DNA of 5,743 nucleotides from Chloroflexota bacterium (GCA_003577005.1 QEUW01000457.1:1-5743); one strand, 5' to 3'; counted from the stretch's first letter, positions 1 through 5,598 are shown. Program-made: numbers and translations. Notes: a model not told the origin generated them from the sequence alone.

Positions 1-1037
1 GCGATGTCGATTGCCAGTGTCAGCGCCCAGCGGACTTCCCGCTTGTCCAGGCCGGGTTTTTCGTTGTTGTAAATGACAGCCGGCAGGGTGGGGTCTGGAT
101 GAGCCCAGGGGAACGACGGGAACCAGCCGACTGAAGTCGGGCTTTGCCTGGCCAGGGTGATGCGGCCTTCGGGAGTGATGTCGTGGATCACATCCAGTTC
201 GTGTGCCATCTGGGCGATAACGCGCTTGTCGCTGGGACCTGGGTCAATGTACATGGCGTACTTGACCGACACCTCGCCAAGGCGGGCGATCGAGGTCCGC
301 TGCCAGTCTTCGCGGCGCTCCCACAGGTACCATTTGCCGTTGGGATCGAAATCTCTGAGCGTGTAGGCGCCCAGGCTGACCGGCGGGTTGAAGGTGAACG
401 CCACCGGGTCCTCTACATTTTCCCAGATGTGCTTGGGCATCATGTAGACGGCGCCCCAGCGCACGGTGAAGGCAGCATGGAAGCGCGAGTTGGGCTTCTT
501 GAGGTAGAAGACGACCGTATATCTGTCGGGCTGTTCCATATGGTCGATGTTGCTTTCGAACAGGCCCTGGTTCCCCATTCCGGGCGTGTTTTTCAGGAGG
601 TCGACGGTGAAGTACAGGTCATCCCCCGAAAACTCGACGCCATCGCTCCAGTAGAGACCCTCGCGCAGCTTGACGGTCATCTGGGTGAAGTCGTCATTGT
701 AGATCGGCGGCTCAGCAGCCAGGGCATTGTCCCATACGCCGTCAATGCCCGCGTCCGGGTCGATGTACCACAGCGCATCCAGAGCCAGCTGCTGGAGGCC
801 GCTAACCCAGACGGCGCTGTAGCCGGCCCGCCAGCGGTTGAAGTCATCTGCCGGGAGCACAGTCCCAGATGGGTTCTCCAGGATCAGACATTCTTCCCTG
901 GGCACGCCCGGCGCCACTTCCTGTCTCCGGCGGGTGGCCAGGGGAGACCCCAGTGCCTGGGGAGGAAGGGCCGTTGCCGCGGTGAAGGCAGCCGCCTGCT
1001 TCAAGAACTGCCGTCTCGATAACATGTACTTTTTCAT
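1..1037 (-). CDS. ABC transporter family-5 solute-binding protein (peptide/oligosaccharide type), Tat-exported, C-terminus beyond window
   Basis: I translated this by hand from ATG at 1037; the frame stays open for 345 codons to the left edge, so the gene is partial. The N-terminus carries a twin-arginine signal (SRRQFLK, residues 7-13) followed by an Ala-rich hydrophobic stretch (about 14-30). No lipobox cysteine is seen; the only cysteine is residue 50. Family SBP_bac_5 (DppA/OppA/NikA) is recognised from LYWSDGVEFSGDDLYF (128-143, the usual 'W.DG.p.tadDv.fs' block), SLGAYTLRDFDPNGKWYLWE (221-240) and EVRWALTLAIDI (334-345, the 'vR.Al..AiDr' block). Family members run about 500-650 residues, so roughly 40% is missing. 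The protein should be folded before export and deliver a peptide or oligosaccharide to an ABC permease, probably encoded further left. GGAGG lies 6 nt before ATG-1037, which favours it over ATG at residue 5. Some family members in thermophiles bind cello-, xylo- or manno-oligosaccharides, and the adjacent sugar-type regulator makes that plausible here. The substrate is inferred. Confidence 0.9.
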   Translation of the reverse strand, partial: MKKYMLSRRQFLKQAAAFTAATALPPQALGSPLATRRRQEVAPGVPREECLILENPSGTVLPADDFNRWRAGYSAVWVSGLQQLALDALWYIDPDAGIDGVWDNALAAEPPIYNDDFTQMTVKLREGLYWSDGVEFSGDDLYFTVDLLKNTPGMGNQGLFESNIDHMEQPDRYTVVFYLKKPNSRFHAAFTVRWGAVYMMPKHIWENVEDPVAFTFNPPVSLGAYTLRDFDPNGKWYLWERREDWQRTSIARLGEVSVKYAMYIDPGPSDKRVIAQMAHELDVIHDITPEGRITLARQSPTSVGWFPSFPWAHPDPTLPAVIYNNEKPGLDKREVRWALTLAIDI

Positions 1038-1042
1038 GCTTT

Positions 1043-1048
1043 CCCTCC
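1043..1048 (-). promoter_or_regulatory. Shine-Dalgarno for the family-5 binding protein
   Basis: The minus strand reads GGAGGG, then six bases, then ATG at 1037. The spacing is ideal, and this decides the start codon over the in-frame ATG four codons further in. Confidence 0.8.
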
Positions 1049-1102
1049 AGTTAAAGTATAGACCAAAGGGGTTGACGGAAAGGCTTCCAGCAGTACCCCA
1101 CA

Positions 1103-1147
1103 CGGGTATTCACTAAACAAACGCGGACGATATTCAGAAAATACCCG
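1103..1147 (-). repeat. 8-bp perfect inverted repeat in the leader of the family-5 binding-protein gene
   Basis: CGGGTATT at 1103-1110 and AATACCCG at 1140-1147 are exact reverse complements separated by 29 bases. Transcribed on the minus strand downstream of the predicted start near 1187, they could form an RNA stem with a 29-nt loop. That loop carries the degenerate operator-like motif GTTTGTTTAG. No T-tract follows, so it is not an intrinsic terminator. It could instead be a leader structure or a DNA-level regulatory site. Confidence 0.5.
1106..1122 (-). promoter_or_regulatory. Degenerate second operator-like site
   Basis: On the minus strand GTTTGTTTA here is identical over nine bases to the left arm of the perfect palindrome at 1293-1309. 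The other arm is decayed (TGAATA against TAAACA). GTCCG stands just upstream of the motif in both copies, 1 base away here and 5 bases away in the other. It lies about 75 bp downstream of the predicted transcription start of the family-5 gene. The centre-to-centre distance to the perfect site is about 188 bp, close to 18 helical turns, which would suit DNA looping. Function is inferred. Confidence 0.45.
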
Positions 1148-1193
1148 ATGGCGTTTGTCTCCGGGCAGAGGTTCCAGAACGGCACTTTCCCTT

Positions 1194-1222
1194 ATTCTAA
1201 GCTGTTCCTCTATGCTTGTCAA
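1194..1222 (-). promoter_or_regulatory. Sigma-70-type promoter for the family-5 binding protein
   Basis: The minus strand has a perfect -35 hexamer TTGACA (1217-1222), a 17-base spacer and a -10 hexamer TAGAAT (1194-1199; five of six consensus bases). Transcription would begin near 1187 and give a leader of about 150 nt before ATG-1037. It is the best promoter match in the window. Confidence 0.75.
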
Positions 1223-1246
1223 ACAATTCGGCTATCTTGTTATATT
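1216..1246 (+). promoter_or_regulatory. Possible weak plus-strand promoter toward the regulator gene
   Basis: TTGTCA (1216-1221) and TATATT (1241-1246) each match consensus at five of six positions, but the 19-base spacer is long. The -35 overlaps the -35 of the minus-strand promoter, so use of one would hinder the other. A transcript from here would carry a leader of more than 450 nt before the LacI-type gene and would meet the possible terminator at 1605-1624. Confidence 0.25.
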
Positions 1247-1261
1247 CTTTTTAGCTAGATA

Positions 1262-1279
1262 TTTTGGTTTACCGATAAG
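1262..1279. promoter_or_regulatory. Operator-like half-site upstream of the perfect palindrome
   Basis: TTTTGGTTTA (1262-1271) repeats, with one inserted G, the arm TTTTGTTTA found at 1292-1300. The TTTA ends are 29 bp apart, about three helical turns. It continues as TTTACCGATAAG, ten of twelve bases matching the symmetric LacI-family-like TTTACCGGTAAA. It may be an auxiliary regulator site on the same DNA face. This is weak on its own. Confidence 0.3.
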
Positions 1280-1292
1280 AAGAAGAATTGAT

Positions 1293-1309
1293 TTTGTTTA
1301 GTAAACAAA
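1293..1309. promoter_or_regulatory. Perfect 17-bp palindrome, candidate operator for the LacI-family regulator
   Basis: TTTGTTTA-G-TAAACAAA has 8-bp arms with no mismatch around a single central base. A one-base loop cannot form an RNA hairpin, so this is best read as a binding site for a dimeric protein. It lies about 105-120 bp upstream of the predicted start of the family-5 gene and about 400 bp upstream of the regulator's ATG. A partial copy lies at 1106-1122. Unlike typical LacI-family operators it has odd length and no central CG. Confidence 0.6.
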
Positions 1310-1319
1310 CTGTTTCGGA

Positions 1320-1600
1320 CTGTGATACAAACCCATAGCGCAGGCTGAACATCGCAAAGGCGACACGGTGGTTGCCGGGAAGTTGGCATCGCTACGCACT
1401 TCGGCGGTGAACAAGCGTCTGCATCCATGCTTTGGAGCTTTATGGTTTGCCTGCTCTCAACAATATGGGGAGTAGCGCCATACTGCAGCAGACTTTCCCG
1501 GACTCGCGGATATTGAAGGTACGGCCAGCGGCGAAGAATATGTGCGTTGAACTGTTCTTCGGTTACACTATTAGGGATAGTAGGGATGGTGCCTGTGGAA
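1320..1600. other. Non-coding stretch with no assignable function
   Basis: This is part of the 669-bp gap between the divergent genes. I see no RNA gene and no long repeat. The open frame that begins at 1432 on the plus strand has no ribosome-binding site, runs into the regulator's start, and gives a product with no recognisable motif. One small element stands out: ACTAT-TAGGG-ATAGT (1567-1581), whose arms are complementary, followed by a second TAGGGAT (1581-1587), making a short direct repeat with 9-bp period. It may be a remnant of a gene or simply leader DNA. Confidence 0.4.
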
Positions 1601-1604
1601 TTTC

Positions 1605-1624
1605 ACCTTTGCAGAGGTTTTTTT
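1605..1624 (+). terminator. Weak intrinsic-terminator-like element upstream of the regulator gene
   Basis: ACCTT (1605-1609) can pair with GAGGT (1614-1618), including one G-U pair, across the four-base loop TGCA. A run of seven T (1618-1624) follows. The stem is only 5 bp, so any terminator is weak. It could stop read-through entering the regulator gene from upstream and so insulate the promoter candidate at 1639. Confidence 0.3.
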
Positions 1625-1638
1625 GCTCTCGTGAGCAC

Positions 1639-1644
1639 TATACT
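1639..1644 (+). promoter_or_regulatory. Candidate -10 box of the LacI-family regulator gene
   Basis: TATACT matches TATAAT at five of six positions. No good -35 lies 16-18 bases upstream (the sequence there is T-rich). Transcription would begin near 1651, leaving a leader of about 56 nt before ATG-1707, and the dyad at 1667-1680 would then lie roughly at +17 to +30. Confidence 0.4.
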
Positions 1645-1666
1645 CTCCCCCTTCGTCTGCAGGAGC

Positions 1667-1680
1667 TTGAAGCGGTTCAA
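1667..1680. promoter_or_regulatory. CG-centred dyad, possible autoregulatory operator
   Basis: TTGAA-GCGG-TTCAA is symmetric except for one base pair on each side of a central CG. It has the general form of a LacI/CcpA-type site and matches eight of the ten fixed positions of the cre-like pattern TGNAANCGNTTNCA. It ends 26 bp before the regulator's ATG and just downstream of the candidate -10 box, a position suited to repression of its own gene. It differs from the palindrome at 1293-1309, so the two need not bind the same protein. Confidence 0.4.
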
Positions 1681-1706
1681 CACCAGCACAGCGACGGAAA
1701 CGACCC

Positions 1707-2771
1707 ATGAGCAAATCTAAGGCGAGCATGCGGGATATCGCCGCTGCAGCAGATGTATCGGTGACCACAGTCTGGATGGTCATCCACAACAAACCGGGGA
1801 TCTCGCCCCGTACCGCGGAGAAGGTCTGGTCGGCTATCAATGCCCTGGACTACAAGCCGCGTAAGCCCGACAGCAACTCGCAGCTGGAAACTGTGGGACT
1901 GTTGATCGAACAGTCATCGATTCCGGCCATCAGCGACGTGTTCTATGGCGATGTTATTCGGGGAGTCCAGGCAGAGGCCGAACGCCTGGGTATGCGAGTG
2001 GTCATCTCGGTTTTTGATCGGAACAAACGGGGTTTTGATCTGAATGAGCTGATCCATGGTGTTCGCGGGGTAGTCATTGCCAATGACGGTGACCTGCCCG
2101 CCCAAACCGTGCTGCAACTGACGGCGCTGGATATGCCAGTCGTGCTGATCGAGAGTTATATCGCTGACCACAACCTTCCATGTGTGTTAGGCGATAACTT
2201 CATGGCGGGGTACCAGATCACGCGTCATATCTTGAACCTGGGGCACCGGGATATAGCGGTACTGAAGGGCCCGTCCAAATATAGTAGTCTGGTGGATCGC
2301 CTTCGCGGGTGTATGGCCGCGATGGCCGAAGAACACTTGCTCTTCCCGCCAGAGTGGATGCCCGAACCGATGTCCGGTCATCCGATCAAGGGTTATGTGC
2401 AGATGCAGGAGATTCTGGCGCTGGACCGTCTTCCCACGGCGGTGGTTGCTATTAGTGATAAGACCGCTATCGGCGCAATGGATGCTATTCGGGAAGCGGG
2501 ATTGCGCATCCCAGACGACATAGCCATTGGGAGCATAGACAATACCAGAGAAAGCCAGTTTACGCGCCCCCCGCTCACGACCGTCCACATTCCAAAGTAT
2601 GAACTTGGCGTGTTGGCCATGCAGAAACTCAATCGCATCATCATGGGCGAGGACACAACCGCGTTCAAGAGTGTGGTCTATAGCGAACTCATTGTGCGCG
2701 AATCGTGTGGGGCGCCCGTGCGAAGGCTCGAGCAGCCTGGGGCCAGTGCGCCGACATGGAGAGCCAGATGA
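1707..2771 (+). CDS. LacI-family transcriptional regulator with atypical DNA-binding region
   Basis: The product is 354 residues, normal for the family. The N-terminal helix-turn-helix (about 8-51: MRDIAAAADVSV...KPGISPRTAEKV...LDYKP) is followed by a periplasmic-binding-protein-like effector domain (about 62-340). Family landmarks there include GDNFMAGYQITRHILNLGHR (182-201 region), DIAIGSIDN, and RPPLTTVHIPKYELG near the C-terminus. Two things are odd. The recognition helix has Trp23-Met24 where the family usually has Ser followed by Arg or His. The linker between Tyr49 and Val63-Gly64 is three residues shorter than in E. coli LacI, contains Pro54 and lacks the A-x-x-L hinge-helix pattern. 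The last 15 or so residues are a loose Pro/Arg-rich tail. The start at 1707 is supported only by a weak GGAA 7 nt upstream; ATG at residue 8 is an alternative. Its position between two uptake gene sets suggests a sugar-responsive local repressor; the ligand is unknown. Confidence 0.93.
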   Translation: MSKSKASMRDIAAAADVSVTTVWMVIHNKPGISPRTAEKVWSAINALDYKPRKPDSNSQLETVGLLIEQSSIPAISDVFYGDVIRGVQAEAERLGMRVVISVFDRNKRGFDLNELIHGVRGVVIANDGDLPAQTVLQLTALDMPVVLIESYIADHNLPCVLGDNFMAGYQITRHILNLGHRDIAVLKGPSKYSSLVDRLRGCMAAMAEEHLLFPPEWMPEPMSGHPIKGYVQMQEILALDRLPTAVVAISDKTAIGAMDAIREAGLRIPDDIAIGSIDNTRESQFTRPPLTTVHIPKYELGVLAMQKLNRIIMGEDTTAFKSVVYSELIVRESCGAPVRRLEQPGASAPTWRAR

Positions 2772-2777
2772 AGCACG

Positions 2778-2804
2778 TCAACGACTCTGAGCGACGATCG
2801 TTGA
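2778..2804 (+). repeat. Inverted repeat after the regulator stop codon
   Basis: TCAACGA (2778-2784) and TCGTTGA (2798-2804) are exact reverse complements with a 13-base loop. The stem is only 7 bp with three GC pairs, and no T-run follows. It is at best a weak 3'-end structure, perhaps for a factor-dependent end, or an unrelated dyad. Confidence 0.3.
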
Positions 2805-3139
2805 TCGGGTATTTGTTGGCGACGAACGGGGGGCATTGCCCTGCACGGTGATTTTCATAAGGTATTAGCTGACAATGCTGCGATGCCGGTCGAAATTGCG
2901 GGAGTTTTAGGAAAAAAATTGCCGCTGCCATTTTGAAATGACGCCTAGCCGGGCCGTGGGGCGATCCGTTGGCCCGCGACCGATACGAGAGCAATTCGCC
3001 CATCACACGATCAACAAATATCCCCCCGTTACCCGGCTTATCAGCATCCCGGATAATGATGGGACACGTCGCCGGCTCAAACGCTCACCGGTTATGGCCG
3101 CCAGCCTGAGCGGGAGACTACCAAACCCTCGATCGTCGT

Positions 3140-3145
3140 TATAAT
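3140..3145 (+). promoter_or_regulatory. Candidate -10 box of the sugar-binding protein operon
   Basis: A perfect TATAAT lies 93 bases before ATG-3239, giving an expected start near 3152 and a leader of about 87 nt. The 15-19 bases upstream contain no recognisable -35 hexamer, as is common at promoters that need an activator or are tightly regulated. CCTC/GAGG arms (3127-3130 and 3147-3150) flank the box symmetrically. Confidence 0.5.
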
Positions 3146-3226
3146 AGAGGCGAGGCAGCCCTCTGCTTCAAGGCGTTGAGCATCTTTCGGCTGCGCCTGT
3201 TCGCCGTTCTGGGATTCCGATAATTT

Positions 3227-3231
3227 AGGAG
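3227..3231 (+). promoter_or_regulatory. Shine-Dalgarno for the sugar-binding protein
   Basis: AGGAG stands seven bases before ATG-3239, consistent with strong translation of an abundant binding protein and fixing its start. Confidence 0.8.
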
Positions 3232-3238
3232 ACCACCT

Positions 3239-4552
3239 ATGAAAAGCCGTTCTGCAATACTGACAACGCTGGTTATTCTTCTGTCACTGTCTGGGTTTGT
3301 ATTCTCTGCGCAGGCCCAGGAAGGGGACGAGCTGGTCATTAGCCCGCAGCCCTGCGCCGAGCCAGGCACCCTCACGATGTGGGTCTGGGATGAAAACTGG
3401 GCCACCATCATCGGTAACTCAATTGAACTGTGGAAGACCGAGTACTGCCCCGGTGCGGAAGTGAATCTCCAGGTTCAGCCGTGGGGCCAGTACTGGGATC
3501 TGCTCACCACCAATGCCGCCGGTGGGGAACTGCCGGATGTGTTCAATATGTCGCAGGATCGCTTCCGTTTCTACGCGGAAAACGGCGTTTTGCTGGACCT
3601 GCAGCCCTATTTCGATCAGTACGGTGTGGATACCACGCTCTGGGGCACCGGCCTGGTCGATCCCTATCGTTGGGGCGAGGCGGGGGATCTCTATGCCGCG
3701 CCCGTTAACTGGGACACCATCGCCATTTTCTACAACAAAGAGATGTTTGATGCCGCCGGGCTGGACTATCCAACCGCAGACTGGACCTGGGACGATTTCG
3801 CGGCTGCAGCACGCGCCCTGACCGACCCGGAGAATGATGTTTATGGCGCGGCGGTCTATGCGGAGTATCAGGCGGGCTATCCCAACTGGATCGCGGCCAC
3901 CGGGGTAACGCCGGTGGTGGATGCCGACCGCACCATGTGCACCCTCACCGAACCGGGCAGCCTGGAAGCCCTCAACTTCCTCAAGGGGCTGTATGACGAG
4001 GGCGTGATGCCCAGCGTCTCGATCATGGGCGGCACTTCGGCAGACGACGCATTCAATTTCTGGGCGTCGGGCAAGGTCGCCATGATCACCGGCGGCTCGT
4101 GGAAGCTCAGCCAGGCTGTGGACGAAGTCACCTTCGATTGGGATGTTGTTCAGCTTCCAAAGCATCCGGAAACTGGCCGCAGCCGCTCGATCGTGCATGC
4201 CGTGGGCTATGTCGCTTCGGCTCGCACGGAGAACCCGGACCTGGCCGCGAATCTGATCCTGTTCCTGGCGAGCGACGTAGGCCAGCGGTTCTTTGCGGAA
4301 GGCGGCAATGTGGCCCCCGCCAATCCGTCGCCTGAATTGCAGCAGTTGTGGATTGACTCGTTCGGCGACACCGGCAAGAATATCCAGGCGTTCGTGGACG
4401 CGACCGAAGACTCGCAGGGTGTGACCGTCTTCGGCGAGATCTGGGACGCGATCAATAGCGAGATCGTGGTCAACATCTTCGACCTGGATATCCCCGTTGA
4501 GGATGCTGTCGCGCAGGCATGCGCCGTGGTTGAGGAGTATCTGGTCGACTAA
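3239..4552 (+). CDS. ABC transporter family-1 (CUT1) sugar-binding protein
   Basis: The product is 437 residues, the usual length for SBP_bac_1 proteins of the MalE/UgpB type. A Sec signal peptide is clear: Lys2 and Arg4, a hydrophobic core (7-22) and an A-x-A site (AQA, 24-26), with the mature chain starting at Gln27. No lipobox cysteine is present. Family features include GTLTMWVWDENW (43-54, first strand of lobe 1), GGELPDVFNMS (95-105, the usual 'lPDv' block), YAAPVNWDTIAIFYNKEMFDAAGL (about 152-175), DWTWDDFAAAARALTD (181-196) and GKVAMITGGSW (278-288). Many Trp and Tyr residues suit stacking on sugar rings. The mature chain has four cysteines (39, 70, 234, 428), which could form disulfides outside the cell. 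It is the first gene of an apparent operon with the two permeases that follow. The precise sugar cannot be told from sequence. Confidence 0.93.
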   Translation: MKSRSAILTTLVILLSLSGFVFSAQAQEGDELVISPQPCAEPGTLTMWVWDENWATIIGNSIELWKTEYCPGAEVNLQVQPWGQYWDLLTTNAAGGELPDVFNMSQDRFRFYAENGVLLDLQPYFDQYGVDTTLWGTGLVDPYRWGEAGDLYAAPVNWDTIAIFYNKEMFDAAGLDYPTADWTWDDFAAAARALTDPENDVYGAAVYAEYQAGYPNWIAATGVTPVVDADRTMCTLTEPGSLEALNFLKGLYDEGVMPSVSIMGGTSADDAFNFWASGKVAMITGGSWKLSQAVDEVTFDWDVVQLPKHPETGRSRSIVHAVGYVASARTENPDLAANLILFLASDVGQRFFAEGGNVAPANPSPELQQLWIDSFGDTGKNIQAFVDATEDSQGVTVFGEIWDAINSEIVVNIFDLDIPVEDAVAQACAVVEEYLVD

Positions 4553-4565
4553 CCTCGTTCTGCGC

Positions 4566-4626
4566 GCCCGCGCCAAGACGTGTGCTCGGGGAGCAGCGCC
4601 GCTGCTCCCCAACCGTGTCCGCGGGC
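4566..4626 (+). ncRNA. Two-tier intercistronic stem-loop between binding protein and permease
   Basis: The core is a perfect 10-bp stem, GGGGAGCAGC (4588-4597) and GCTGCTCCCC (4601-4610), with a 3-base loop. Around it GCCCGCG (4566-4572) and CGCGGGC (4620-4626) form a second 7-bp all-GC stem. It fills most of the 113-bp gap before the permease gene. No T-run follows, so it is not a classical terminator. Structures here are known in sugar-transport operons, such as the elements between malE and malF, to protect the binding-protein mRNA from 3' decay or to reduce read-through, giving binding protein in excess. That role is inferred here. Confidence 0.7.
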
Positions 4627-4665
4627 ATGGCGCAGCGATCGCCCTCGACAACGTGAGTCAGGCGC

Positions 4666-5598
4666 ATGAGATCCGCACTTCTCCGGTGGCTCGGCCCCAC
4701 TCCCCTCAGCCGGCGTCATGCGCTGTGGGGGATGGCGTTGGTCGCCCCGAACGTTCTGGGGCTGATGTTCTTCTTTGGCATCCCTGTGCTCATGGCGTTT
4801 TCAACCTCGTTCCAGCGCTGGAACGCGATCACGCCTCCCGAGTTTGTCGGCTTGGCCAACTTCCGGCGCCTGGTTAGCGATCCGAATTTCCACCAGGCCT
4901 TTCTGAACACGCTGAAGCTGCTGGCGCTGGTCGTGCCGGGCGAGGTTGTCCTGGCGCTGCTGGTGGCAGTCATGCTCAACCAGCCCCTGCGTGCGCGCAA
5001 CCTGTTTCGGACCGTGTACTTCCTGCCGGTTGTGACGTCGACGGTTGCTGCGTCCGTGGTCTGGACGAGCATTTTCCAGCCGCGCTATGGCAGCCTGAGC
5101 AACCTGCTCGCGCCGCTTGGGTTAGGTGAGGTTCGCTGGCTGGTCGATCCCGGCCTGGTGCTGATCCCGATCGCGGTGGTGGCGATCTGGCAGCGCATCG
5201 GGTTCGATATGGTGCTGTTTCTGGCGGGGCTTCAGGCGATCCCGGCGGAGCTGTACGAAGCGGCGCGCATCGACGGCGCGGGCCGCTGGCAGCGGTTCCG
5301 GCATGTGACGCTGCCGCTGCTTTCGCCGACGACGTTTCTGGTGGTCGTGCTGGCGGTCATCAATGGCTTCCAGATCTTCGACCAGGTATATATCATGACG
5401 TTGCGCACGGTGCCAGGGGGTGTGGGGGGCAGCGCCACAACCCTGACCTATTACCTGTACCGGCGCGCGTTCACCAACTCAGAGTTTGGGTACGCGTCGG
5501 CGGTGGCGCTGGTCCTCTTCGCGGCGATTCTGCTGGTGACAGTGTTCCAGCTTCGCGTTCAGCGCTTTTGGGTGTACTACGAGGCGGGTGAAGCATGA
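4666..5598 (+). CDS. ABC sugar transporter permease, MalF/UgpA type
   Basis: The product is 310 residues, typical of the shorter CUT1 permeases. About six membrane segments are visible: 22-46, 82-104, 115-135, 164-186, 222-240 and 276-298. The cytoplasmic EAA loop that docks on the ATPase is intact at 198-217 (EAARIDGAG...VTLP). The C-terminal LYRRAFTNSEFGYASAVAL and the WVYYE ending are typical of the UgpA/LacF branch. The gene forms half of the membrane channel with the next permease. The start at 4666 has no strong Shine-Dalgarno (only GTGAG further up), and translation may depend partly on the preceding structure. ATG-4732, within the first membrane segment, is a less likely start because it would remove the basic N-terminal SRRHAL lead-in. 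No ATPase gene is seen; CUT1 operons often use an ATPase encoded elsewhere. Confidence 0.94.
   Translation: MRSALLRWLGPTPLSRRHALWGMALVAPNVLGLMFFFGIPVLMAFSTSFQRWNAITPPEFVGLANFRRLVSDPNFHQAFLNTLKLLALVVPGEVVLALLVAVMLNQPLRARNLFRTVYFLPVVTSTVAASVVWTSIFQPRYGSLSNLLAPLGLGEVRWLVDPGLVLIPIAVVAIWQRIGFDMVLFLAGLQAIPAELYEAARIDGAGRWQRFRHVTLPLLSPTTFLVVVLAVINGFQIFDQVYIMTLRTVPGGVGGSATTLTYYLYRRAFTNSEFGYASAVALVLFAAILLVTVFQLRVQRFWVYYEAGEA

Larger units (their letters stand above)
2772..3238. other. Intergenic region ahead of the sugar-binding protein operon
   Basis: This 467-bp gap shows no convincing gene. It has an inverted repeat just after the regulator stop (2778-2804), a run of seven A at about 2913-2919, a CG-centred ACCGGT at 3087-3092 with poor flanking symmetry, a half-site-like TCAACAAA at 3011-3018 (one mismatch to TAAACAAA), and a TATAAT at 3140-3145. 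No good copy of the perfect palindrome at 1293-1309 is present, so control of this operon by the same site is not shown. Confidence 0.5.

Noticed and set aside
144..1022. Long plus-strand open frame of 292 codons
   Set aside because: It lies opposite the family-5 binding-protein gene, which has clear family motifs, a signal peptide, a Shine-Dalgarno and a promoter on the minus strand. The plus-strand product has no recognisable family and is an antisense shadow.
1432..1710. Plus-strand open frame of 92 codons upstream of the regulator
   Set aside because: It has no ribosome-binding site and no recognisable motif, and it passes through the candidate terminator, -10 box and dyad.
2826..2860. 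GGGC-ATT-GCCC hairpin as terminator of the regulator gene
   Set aside because: The stem is only four pairs and the nearest T-run (four bases) is more than 10 bases away.
2906..2935. Minus-strand terminator at the run of A after 2912
   Set aside because: No complementary stem precedes the T-run on the minus strand, and no minus-strand gene ends here.
3082..3097. ACCGGT core as a LacI-type operator for the sugar-binding operon
   Set aside because: The six central bases are symmetric but the flanks are mostly not, and it does not resemble the other candidate sites.
2938..3144. Small plus-strand open frame in the intergenic region
   Set aside because: It lacks a Shine-Dalgarno, has basic low-information composition, and ends inside the candidate -10 box of the next operon.
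3419..4651. Long minus-strand open frame of 410 codons
   Set aside because: It is antisense to the family-1 binding-protein gene. The product is rich in Arg, His and Ile without family motifs, as expected of a codon-mirror frame in GC-rich DNA.
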